Origin: Chalara sp. BL73
Lineage: Eukaryota > Ascomycota > Leotiomycetes > Helotiales
Direction of reading: 5' to 3'
Assembly: GCA_918026815.1 (NCBI GenBank)
Contig: CAKJVC010000053.1
Location: 40,545-104,544, forward strand
Length of the DNA stretch: 64,000 bases
A program made the translations under genes and the position numbers. This document shows positions 54,722-64,000 of the stretch, in pieces. The notes under the pieces were generated by a model. The model was not told the origin of the DNA, ran no database searches, and saw only the letters and a program-made list of their open reading frames with translations. Each line of letters starts with the position of its first letter. Position 1 is the first letter of the stretch.

Positions 54722-57399
54722 ACGACACGCGCTATGCGTTATGTTGTCATGAGATATGATTGGAAGAAAGCAGCATATTGCCACGGCGTAATGACCCAGA
54801 TGTTGGGCATATAAATAATGCTTCTCGAATATATTGAACAGGGAACAAATGCAGCTCCACCTAATATCATTTACCTACCTGATCGTACCCCTCTTTTAAG
54901 TCTGGACAGACCAATTCCCGGCCATTTCATGCGTGTTGAAAGGTATTGTCCTCATCCCGCCTTATATGGATGCATGATCTTCGTCGTATAAGATACTTGT
55001 GGTTGATCTCTGTACAGGAATATAAACACAGCTAGAACCGAGAATAATTCGGCACTTACCTATCACAGCATGTACCAGATCATGGCTCTAACTAACGTGA
55101 GGATGCTTGTACAGTAGAGCCAAGCTTACCAGTGAAATCCACCACTCATACGGCAAGATTTTACACCATAAAATCACAGCATTTGGTATTCCTCCATCCT
55201 CTAATGCAGGAGCTTAGGAGCCTCTGCCCTCGTGCTCGTCGCTGACCATTGTCTTGGTCATTTTGTTATTCCAATATCCGATGATGAGACCTACAGCCTT
55301 CCCTATTATTAGGTGATACTAGTCCATTGCCGCCGCTCCGGTAGCATCATCATGTCCTAATCAAAGACGAAAAGCATAGCTGGATATGGGTCCACTTGTC
55401 GTAAGGATCTTCCCAGTTGACTGCATCTGCTAACAACAGTCTTGGCCAAAGTATGTCGGATCAAATAGAGCTGTAGCTACAAACTCTAGACAGCGATCTC
55501 TCGAGAGGATCCATATCTTGTACTTCTTACAAGATCCCAGACAAAATAACCTGAATAAATTGTATACGCGAGGAAGATGTCCTATCGATACTTTAAAAAA
55601 ACGAGATAGACAATTGATGTTGCCCCAGAAGAGCGTATCATATTTATCTACTCACAAAGGACGCAATAGAGCAGCTGTCAATATTTTCATTTCCGAACCA
55701 TAACTAGACTACGAAACAGGGCGAAAAGCCGGGCCGATCCTGCATGGTAGAGGCAGTCCCCTAAGCACAAGACAGACCGCTACATATCACCTCAACACTT
55801 CATATTCCTTTGGATATTTAGCCTCTTGACAGGCAAGCACTCAACTGATTACTCACCGATTATTTGTTCCTCTAAGCAAGTCTTGCAAAAAACATCAGCC
55901 ACTCCGAATAACTGATGCTTAAGAAGAGGAACCTGAGCGTTTTGGCCACTGCACCCACGTTCTCTTCTTCCCTCCCTGCTTCGCCCTGCTCCGCCTCCGT
56001 CCTCTCATCCCATATCTCCTCCGTCCAAAACACCCTCCTGGAAGCAGTAGCGCGAGCATTGTACCTTGGAGAGAGGCTCGAGGTCCGGCTAGCGAAAGAC
56101 CGTTATGGTTGCCACGTCCACGGCTATGATCACCGATCCGAGCCCCACGGGGCGAAGCTACCTCTGAAAATTGGCCTTGGCGGGCGACTCCGCCTCTCCC
56201 TTGGAGATCATGGCCCAAGCAGCGATGTATGATGTATAGCCTGAAGGCTGAGGACTAAATGTGGTGGGTGATGAGGGAGGTGAGGACCGCGCGCCTCTCT
56301 ACGAGCCATGATTGAACTGAGGGCTAGAGGAATTAGGCGAGTTTTGCGCTGAGGATGTCCTGTAGGTGGTAATTACGTCTCCAAAGTTGACGGAGCTGCT
56401 GTAGCTGGATGGTATCTGTTGGGGAACTCTACATCAGGGCCGAGAATCTGTCGGAGCTGTGGTTCGATATCTGCTCAAATTAGGAAATGATCGTTGCACC
56501 CTCCAAACACGATTTGGCTTAGATGGTATCTTCCCGCAAGAGCTGGATCGTCGAGCGTTCTAAGCAAGGGAGCGTAGGAGCTCAAAGAGCTGCTATTGTC
56601 TTGATTTCAACATCGTCTCCAGTCTCGAAAGTGATGGTGAGGGTATCTCGACTATTTGGGATAACCTCATTAATGTGTGCCAACCTTTGACGCAGTTCAT
56701 AGCGTAATTCTCGCTCCGGCCTCTATCCTCAGATAGTCTTCTTATAGGAGAGACATGGCTAAACGTTTGGTGTCTGTCTTCCGCGAAAAATCAAGCTAGA
56801 TTTTGGCTTCCCTGTGTTACGTTTGGCAAGATGTGAGGCTAAATAGAAGATTGTTGTTAAAAATGAACAGGTATTGCTAGAAGCCGAAAGGAGTTTAAAT
56901 TGTATTTGACTGCTTCGATAGCTATGAAGTGTCCATTGATTATTGGTAAAGACTAGCGTAACTTGAACTTCTAGCACATTGCGTCACCTTTCATAGACAA
57001 GTCTAAGTCAGAAGACGATGACAAGCCAGCTTGACAGCGGTGGTTACAAATCTTTCATTCTTTTAAGCCGTGAACTTATCATCTACTATGATTACTATAA
57101 TGTGTTAACTGGAGCAGATGCTTCCGATTTGACGTGATTCTTACCAAACTCTTCTACTGCTCTCGATTCATCCTCATACTAGTTGCTGCTCCTCTATATA
57201 GTATGCCTTTTTAACGCCATGATATTCTCGGCCCTCCTTCCTCTCTGCCTTAGAGGGTAGGCTTGTTGAAGCACTCACACAGTAGTCTCGAGTATATTTC
57301 CGGTCCGAGCCATTAAGCAGGCATAAGCACGTCCTTCGGCTGTGTAGCAATATCTTCTTTTAAAGATAGCCAGGAAGGATTGCCGCATTATGTAGAGTT
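54722..57399. other. Gene-poor 2.7 kb with degenerate coding traces
   Basis: No intact gene. On the minus strand between about 56720 and 56480 short stretches look coding (LAHINEVIPNSRDTLTITF, then LDDPALAGRYHLSQIVFGG) but stops interrupt them. A G+C-richer patch at 55915-56240 is open on both strands without family features. Probably an eroded gene of unknown type. Confidence 0.35.
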
Positions 57400-58033
57400 C
57401 TATCCTGAATCACTCTCCCTCGTTTTCGTCTTTGGCATATCTCCTTTATTCCTGCAATCGGGACAGAGCAAGCCATCTCCTCCATTCGGCACCTGCCATA
57501 ACTTTTTGACGTCGGAAGGCTCTCGGGTATTGCAGCCACTGCAATAAACAGGCAATCCTTGTTGTCTTGCTGCTTTGACGTTCCGCTTGGCAACAGCTGT
57601 AGGAGTGTTGTATTTATAACCGGCGACCTTCGGGCTCTCCTGCCCGGTACCAGAAATTGCACCAGTCATGGAAGAAGACGTTACAGCTAGAGACCGTTCA
57701 CTGACGAGTACTTCGTTATTGTTGAACATAGTTGAGACTTGAGGTGTTGAGTGCATATTCATATGCGCTGCTTCTCGCGCAATCTTAACCCTCTTTGCGC
57801 GTTCATATTCCAAATCGATAGCACGGCGAGTTTGCACGGAAGAGTTGTAGGCGCTGACGAGGAGAGAATGGAGGAACTGGATATCGAGAGTTTTGACCCT
57901 TTCTATTGTTAGCATGGCAATGTCCAAGTCAATTGATCCGTACTTACTTGCTCATTACCACTTGAGGGTCAACCCAGCCCATTGAGTCATCGCCAGCATG
58001 GCTTTCATATTTGCGCTTGACAGGAGGCGCCAT
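57400..58033 (-). CDS. Small GATA-finger-like zinc-binding protein
   Basis: Two exons: 58033 (ATG in MAPPVKRKYESHAGDD) to about 57950, and about 57902 to 57400, giving about 195 residues. The frame only continues with donor GTAAGT and acceptor GAAAG, which yields VVMSKVKTLDIQFLHSLL. A central helical part, SVQTRRAIDLEYERAKRVKIAREAA, precedes a Cys4 knuckle near residues 150-180: C-x2-C in YCSGCNTREPSDVKKLWQ and C-x2-C in GLLCPDCRNKG. The spacing and the TREPSDVKKLW.VPNGG...C..C layout resemble a shortened GATA zinc finger, so a nuclear DNA-binding or chromatin role is likely. It is not recognised as a named regulator such as AreA or WC-1. The 5' flank carries a long poly(T) tract. Confidence 0.72.
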
Positions 58034-58123
58034 GTTAGGATTTGTTGCATCTCAAAATCAAACAAACTTGGAAGAAGGATCTTCGTGGGTTTTCTCTTCT
58101 CTTTATTTCTTTTTTCTTTCTTT

Positions 58124-58125
<2 letters not shown>

Positions 58126-58154
<29 letters not shown>
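58126..58154. repeat. Poly(T) tract, 29 bases, within longer pyrimidine stretch
   Basis: Continuous T run inside a C/T-only stretch from about 58094 to 58160, about 95 bp upstream of the minus-strand GATA-finger-like gene. On the coding strand it is poly(A) in the probable promoter or 5' UTR, where such tracts exclude nucleosomes. Its exact length is likely unstable in assemblies. Confidence 0.8.
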
Positions 58155-60765
58155 CCTTCCCGCGCGGGGTCATCACGTGTGTTTGACTTCAGCCTTCCCC
58201 CTATCTGCTTAATCCATTCCTCCTCTTTGCCCCTCAGTTTTCGTTTACCGTATTCCTGTAACAATTTTTCTGCCAAACAGGTTCTGCAATTATCCATAGT
58301 TGTATAACTTGTCGGGAAGATGCCTAGCTTTTGGTTAAAAAAGCAGCACAGATGTATTGCACCAGGGATCTAAGAAGATCTTGAGGTGCAGTTGACAGAG
58401 CATCCAGCAGAATTTTAATGCTATTATATCATTACAAAGCATGCATGCTGAAAAGAAGCAAAGAAAATTGCCGGCCTACAGCTAATGATCAAAGCATTAA
58501 GAAGAAATTGCCAACTGGCCTGCACAGATGACGTATCTAATCCTCCTGTTTTAAGGATTGTCAGAGGGAGATTATGAGGGCTTTCTGCCTCATTAATATC
58601 GGAGTGCCGCATTGGTAATTCTCTAGTTTTAGTGGGAAGGTATCTGTCTATAGACTTGTCAGGATGTATAAGGACAGTTTCTAATAGCTGCTTCCAATAT
58701 CAGCTAGCCAATGATTAGGTGTACGTGGGGGTCCCCAATCATCATTGGAAATCCCGATCCAGCCTCCAATAATGCCTCCTCAACACCAGATCCCGTACCA
58801 CGTGTATAAATATTATACCCAGTGTTTACGATGTCACCATCATTTAACATATCGTTCATGCGTTGCTCCGCCCAAGCCCTTGGCTGTTTCGTGTACTGCT
58901 CACCTCCATTGTCTCCTCGTCATAAAATTTCACCTGTACCTAGCTTGTTTTTTATCTTCATCCGCAGCGACCATTTACTCATTTGCCAAAAACTCATTTT
59001 CAAGAACTTGGTTGTTGTCTTTACGGAATTTCCAGGCTAGCGAATCACTTGTTGGTTGCGATTCAGCGGTTGTATGAAGTCGTCTTGACCTGTTCCACCC
59101 AGACGAGGGTATCCAACATCTTCAGTTCATTGATTCGCGAGCCGGAACATACGGAAATGTCAAAAATCTAGGATATTCACAAGAGTATGAGGCGGCTAAC
59201 CATTTGAGATTTTGCTTAGCTTCAGCCCATCTGTTAACAAAGACATGCTGAAACATGGCAATTTCGAAACCATCTGTCTCATATGTTTTCTATCTACTGG
59301 CCGAATGGCTAATTATCTGATTTGAAGTAGTTGGCACCAATGTCAAGGTTAAATAGTATGTTTCTGAACTGTCTATCGGACTTGAATGGTTTTGTGTCAA
59401 GTTTCTTCACATATTCGCAACCTGCTTGAGCAATACAAGGCAGAGTAGCATCTAGAGCTGACCAATCATGGAGCCCCCAGATTCTATTAGCTACCAGCTG
59501 TTGACACCGTTCTATAGTTTAAATTATCACGGCATGGAGAGATCTCCCTGCCAGATGAGAAAAGAATGTCTTGTGGGGAAAGCCGCAAACATTCGTAGTA
59601 ATAGCAAAATATTTAAGAGCAGCAAACGGCAGTTGCGCGAAGCTCCCCTTATTCTGCGGATCCACTGGGTATCCGTGGATCTCTGCCTCATCATTCATTG
59701 GCGTAGAATAAAATACATACTTCTCTTTCTATTCTGGAAGTGTGGCACCACCAACATATTATTCACGCATCGCGTGTTATAAAATAGCCTCATCCAGGAG
59801 CCATCGATTTCATTCGAACAGTATAGCCTATGCTGCTTATTCCATTGGTCAGACGAGAACCTTAAATCGATTTGCTTACAAGGAGCAGGCCGCAATGTAT
59901 TCCCTCGGTTAAGATAGGGGAAGGACCTTGGCACTTTGTAAACTTCTCGTCAGAAGGATGTGTTAAGATAGAAAAGGACATGATTGGTTCTTCTACCTTC
60001 CCACGGGAACAGCAAATATAAAGAATAACCGGGGGGATAAGCCAACTTTCTCAGTGAAACATACGGACTTTTCACGCCTGCAAGGATCTAAAATGATACT
60101 CTGAGTATATCTTGGATAGCCGGTCAAATTCACGTATTTACAAGTCAGGAGAACCGAATTTATGTTTGATGTAGGAGCGTCTTCTACATGATAAGTGTAT
60201 TTGGCACAGTAATTTGGACGAACTCTTAAGAGAAGCATTTCCTTCGATTCCATTGTATCAAAGCATGGGCCAGACGCCGGCCAAACCTCCAGCATTGGTA
60301 CCCTGACAGATCGTCGGTATTATTCTCCAGCTAATCTATGATATCACATGAAAGCTTCGGATTATATACCGTTTATTATAATCAAAATCAAAGCAGCTGT
60401 GCAGAATAATCTAGTTTGCCCCTGGGACCAGACTATGTGATACAAACGGCCACCTGTCGCTGAGAACTAGCGGGAGATCTGTGGGGGATAATCTGTGAAG
60501 TCATGTCCTGATTATTCCACTTCAAGATGCTCCTGATGTTGATATAATGGGCAGGTTGCAAGGTAAGAAGAAAGAACGAAAGCAGAAGGTAGAAGGCAGA
60601 AGGTATAAAACTCGAATTGTCTGGGAACCAGAAAATCCGGCTGAGTAATTACAAAAGTAGAACCAAATACAACTCCCCAAATCAAATCCATCCAGGAGGC
60701 ATTGCCAAAGGTCATATAAATTATCTCCCATCACCCGTCCAAGCCCATCATAGCCCATCCTAAGA
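58155..60765. other. Long intergenic region, no gene supported
   Basis: 2.6 kb of A+T-rich sequence with many frames under 110 codons and none with family features. A minus-strand frame at 59993-60295 is unsupported. Confidence 0.35.
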
Positions 60766-62248
60766 TTAAGCTTTCTTCTGCTTTTTAAACTCTAAATCTG
60801 TGATGAGATTCCGCAAAGTGCCGTAGCTCGCATTCCAGCGATCACTAAAGTAGTCAGTTCGTGGCTTCCATGGTGCCTGGGTGCCCGCCCACGGCATCGT
60901 CCCGGTCGCCTTCTCCAAATACGTGCTCCTAAAATCCAATAGTTTGGTAGGTTTCATCGTCGTGTTCTTCGGTACCTGGGGGCCATAGATGTGAAGCCCT
61001 TCTTCTCCATATACTTGATGAGACGGCAGATCATCGTAGCGGTGGTATCAGCGCCAAGCGTCCAAGAAGCATTTGTGTATCCGATGACGACCGCCGCGTT
61101 GGGGACATCTTGCAGCATGACGGAGCGCCAGAAGAATTTGGATGAGACATCTACCTTCTGACCATCCACGGAGAGCGGTGCCCCGCCTAGGATCTGGATC
61201 TTTAGACCCGTGGCTTTGACGATGATATCTGCATCTAATTCCATACCATCTTTCGTCACGATTCTGTTGCTCTGGACTTCTTGAATCACATCCGTCACGA
61301 TATTCGTGTTCCCTTTTGCAGCGCAATGAAAAAATCATGATCTGGACACAAACATAGCCGCTGCTCCCAAGGATTGTACCTTGGGGTGAAATGCGGGTCA
61401 TGCGGGATATGTTTTGGTAGTAACGATTTGATATTGCTTTTGATGAATTTCTTTGCCGCATTCGGGAACCTTCGGCAGAATTTGAAGAACATGAGCGGCA
61501 CAAAGATGAATTTGAAACGAAGGAGCGCGCTGGATAGCCAGACAGGAAAGTATTTCTGCAAGAATCGGGCAGTGGAGTCGAGTGCAGGCTCTCCGATCAC
61601 ATATGTGGGACTGCGCTGCAACATGGTAACATGCGATGCTTTTTCTGCAAGGGCTGGGAGTAATGTCACGGCTGTGGCACCGCTACCAATAATGACCACT
61701 TTCTTGCCGGTGTAGTCGAAATCCTCAGGCCAGAACTGGGGGTGGATGACCTTGCCCTTGAAGTTGTCGATGCCGGGGATATCAGCCTTTAGTGGCTCGT
61801 TATAGTCATAGTACCCAGTCGAGAAAATTACGAACCGCGCCGAGAACCCAGTCTCCTGCCCATTAGCATTCACTTTCAAATACCATCTCTCTGCCTTCGA
61901 ATTCCAGTCAGCACCTAAGAGCTTATGATGGAACAGTATTCTCTCATTGATGCCAAACTCCTCAGCTGACTCTTTGATGTAGTTCCGGATGGATTCACCA
62001 TCGGCGATGACCTTGTCAGACTTCCAGGGACACCAAGGGAAACCGAAAGTATACATGTCTGAATCGGAGCGGATTCCTGGATAGCGGAAGAGATCCCATG
62101 TTCCTCCGACCATATTACGGTTCTCGAGGATGGCGTAGCTGTAGGTTGGAAGCTCAGTTTGCACACGGTATGCTGCATTGATGCCAGAAATTCCTGCACC
62201 GATGATGATGACGTCAAAATTGGTCTGAGGTGTGGGAACAGAGCCCAT
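60766..62248 (-). pseudogene. Baeyer-Villiger-type flavin monooxygenase with a single frameshift
   Basis: Starts at ATG 62248. FAD site IIIGAGISGINAAYRV (about 13-28), then NMVGGTWDLFRYPGIRSDSD and the type-I BVMO-style fingerprint region FSTGYYDYNEP. The NADPH site is VVIIGSGATAVTLLPALAE. At about 61297, after CPDHDFFIALQKG, the frame breaks: the continuation NTNIVTDVIQEV, DGMELDADIIVKATGL and WTLGADTTATMICRLI lies one frame over with no intron possible. One base appears missing in AAGGGAACACG. A normal 47-bp intron at about 60992-60946 then joins the C-terminal STYLEKATGTMPWAG...PWKPRTDYF. Apart from the shift the protein would be a normal length of about 480-490 residues. It would oxidise ketones to esters with NADPH. 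Either a very young pseudogene or a base-call error. Confidence 0.75.
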
Positions 62249-63074
62249 GGCGAAGACTTTATGAGTGTAGAGTTGTGGAAGAAAGTCTGTATGATACTGG
62301 AAGGTTGAGTGACACGTTTTGAGATGGACGGTCGTGGGGTGTATGTAATGTCAAAGCTTTATCGTAACCAAGTGTGGAACACAATATTATCCGTGCTCCC
62401 GATATGGCCTTTGTAGCCAACAAAGACAACTAACTCAGTAAGTGATGGGCGATTGGGCGTGAGAGGGCTACTTGAAGGTCATTATCTACAGTAGTATAAT
62501 GAAATGAAGCAAGGCAACAGCAAGATTCATTATCAAACCGAGGCTGGCTTTTCTGGTGGTCTGTTGGACCCAGAATAGGTTAAGCGGAAACACTTAGACC
62601 ATTTCCGTTAGCTTTCAGGGTGGCAGATCCGTCCCTCGAGGCCATATTCATATGCTGAAAGTTGACAACATGCCTCGGAATGAATTTAATCACCCTAGCA
62701 TTGTTTGCGCATACCACTTCACTCTATTGGTGTGTATCGTACAATTCCAGCACACTTGGAAAATGCTGGAGAACGTGATATGTGCCACCCCGCATATTTT
62801 TGGAGATCGGTGCAATGGGTCCCGCCGCGCCGGGGCCTGTGATCTCCGACATCCCGGTATTCCTTGGCGCGTCAGCAGGTTCCCAAGCGAGCATTTGTAT
62901 AAAACGCTATGGGTGTCTTGCATTCAGCAACTCTTGATTGTCACTTTTGATCCTAGAATGCACACAGCACCTGATCCTTACAAGGCATTTATGTGACAAG
63001 CAGCAGCAATCTTTTCAAGTGATTAGTATTAATCTTATGGCAGGTGTAATCACTCGGGGCATAACCCTTTGCGA
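62249..63074. other. Intergenic, no gene seen
   Basis: 0.8 kb between the monooxygenase start and the GH92 stop; no supported frame. Confidence 0.45.
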
Positions 63075-64000
63075 TCACCAACTCGTCGAAGAACTTGGTG
63101 GCAGGTCCACATCTCTAGTACCCCAACTATTCTCATTTCGTCCCAATGTCAATTCAAGAGTACCTCCCTCTGCCCAGAAATTGTGCGTGATCCAATTCCT
63201 CTCGTATGCTTGACCATCGAGCGTTGCGCTCTGGATGTATATGGCTCCATAGGCTGGATCGAAACCCAGATTGCGGATCGTGGCAACCTTTCCTGTGATC
63301 CCATTGCGTACTCTGACTTCTGGAAAGTACGGTGGCGTGATCAGATAAACATCTTGTCCGGGTACTGGCCAAAGTCCCATCATCGCTAGCGTTGTAAAGG
63401 AGCCCATAGCACCAGAATCGTCGTTGCCAGGGATCCCATTTGTCGAGGTGTTGAAGTCTCTAGGTATATAGAAGTGTGAGAAATATGCAGAGAGTCCGGG
63501 TCGACCAGCATAGTGGAATTGGAAAACTGGGAGAAAAGCTTGCTCATCACCAATGTAAAGCAAGCCGGAAGTATGAAGGTACTGCAGACGCTGCACAAAG
63601 AGGTCCGGCCCGCCAAGCGTTGTAATCAGGGTGGCCATATCCTGTGGGACGAAGAACGTATACATCCATGAACTCCCTTCGTAGGTCTCATGCCCATCAG
63701 GGTTCAGATAGCAAGAGGTAAAGTTATACAGTGGCGAGCATAAAGAAGGATCTTGGAATCCAAAAGTTCCATTAAGATAACGAGGTTGGAGAAAGCCCAG
63801 GAAGCCACTGTCGACCGTTGAGTTCGGATGATCGGTAGTGTTGCTGACATATGATACCTGATCTGGCTTATACATATTCTTCCAATATTCGGATCTCTTC
63901 AGGTACTTCTCTGCGTCTTCTTCGTGCCCAAGACCTTTTGCCATCAATGAAATGCAGAAATCATCATAGGCATACTCCACGGTTCGAGAAATTGAGCAGG
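63075..64000 (-). CDS. GH92 alpha-mannosidase, 3' part only (runs off window)
   Basis: The frame is open from the window edge (ISRTVEYAYDDFCISLMAKGL) to the stop at 63075, about 308 residues of the C-terminal catalytic half. Typical GH92 blocks are EYAYDDF, YEGSSWMYTFFVPQDM, PGNDDSGAMGSFTTLAMMGLWPVPG (the Asp-Asp pair is the catalytic-base/Ca-binding site), YFPEVRV and NWITHNFWAEGGTLELTLG. GH92 are Ca-dependent exo-alpha-mannosidases acting on N-glycans or fungal mannans. The N-terminal galactose-binding-like domain and any signal peptide lie outside the window. No defect is seen in the visible part. Confidence 0.88.
   Translation of the reverse strand, partial: CSISRTVEYAYDDFCISLMAKGLGHEEDAEKYLKRSEYWKNMYKPDQVSYVSNTTDHPNSTVDSGFLGFLQPRYLNGTFGFQDPSLCSPLYNFTSCYLNPDGHETYEGSSWMYTFFVPQDMATLITTLGGPDLFVQRLQYLHTSGLLYIGDEQAFLPVFQFHYAGRPGLSAYFSHFYIPRDFNTSTNGIPGNDDSGAMGSFTTLAMMGLWPVPGQDVYLITPPYFPEVRVRNGITGKVATIRNLGFDPAYGAIYIQSATLDGQAYERNWITHNFWAEGGTLELTLGRNENSWGTRDVDLPPSSSTSW

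Noticed and set aside
55919..56218. Gly/Arg-rich minus-strand and Ser/Leu-rich plus-strand frames
   Set aside because: Both strands are open only because the patch is G+C-rich; no family features and no splice-compatible extension.
58094..58160. Poly(T) tract as a retroelement tail
   Set aside because: No element body, no target-site duplication; its place just upstream of a gene fits a promoter tract better.

Overview
The window is nuclear DNA of a filamentous ascomycete (Pezizomycotina). Genes are broken by many 45-110 bp introns with GTAAGT-like donors and TAG/CAG acceptors. The gene content is typical of the group: a class I terpene cyclase, microsomal P450s, GMC oxidoreductases, fungal rhodopsin-like membrane proteins, SRR1-like proteins, a DUF7708 protein and plant cell wall glycosidases. 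The mix fits a plant-associated or saprotrophic fungus. Leotiomycetes is my guess, from general protein flavour only. I see no RNA genes, no CRISPR and no intact transposon.

Region by region. (1) 0.3-2.3 kb holds a decayed fatty acid synthase beta gene that has lost its enoyl reductase region. (2) 4.4-18.1 kb looks like an intact terpenoid gene neighbourhood: a SLATT-type two-TM protein, a methyltransferase, a secreted GMC oxidoreductase, a sesquiterpene-type cyclase with both metal motifs, a rhodopsin-like 7-TM protein, an alpha/beta hydrolase and a full-length P450. A 22-bp E-box-like palindrome lies between the divergent methyltransferase and GMC genes. A second palindrome is shared by the methyltransferase and rhodopsin-like upstream regions. 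(3) 18.8-24.8 kb has a divergent pair: a DUF7708 protein and a large AAA+ ATPase. (4) 25.9-29.2 kb holds a damaged Gfd2-like nuclease relative, a 49-residue secreted peptide gene and an SRR1-like gene with a one-base shift. (5) 32-36.5 kb has a second rhodopsin-like gene and an intact amino-acid/choline-type permease. (6) 38.1-41.8 kb is a decayed biosynthetic patch: a frameshifted wax-synthase-like acyltransferase, a P450 C-terminal stump and an internally deleted GMC gene. (7) 42.6-43.9 kb has an intact second SRR1-like gene, followed by a GH3 scrap. (8) 47.2-51.7 kb carries two secreted glycosidases (GH79 and GH43 exo-beta-1,3-galactanase with a C-terminal CBM35-like module) whose families both attack arabinogalactan proteins. 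(9) 51.7-64 kb has an uncharacterised gene, an AT-hook/membrane protein, a GATA-finger-like protein, a frameshifted Baeyer-Villiger-type monooxygenase, and the 3' part of a GH92 alpha-mannosidase that runs off the window edge.

Overall, intact biosynthetic and wall-degrading genes alternate with at least seven broken ones and long empty A+T-rich stretches. That is the pattern of an accessory, rapidly turning-over genome compartment. Exon structures were joined by hand from splice signals and family conservation. Single-base shifts at 28.6 kb and 61.3 kb could be assembly errors rather than biology.
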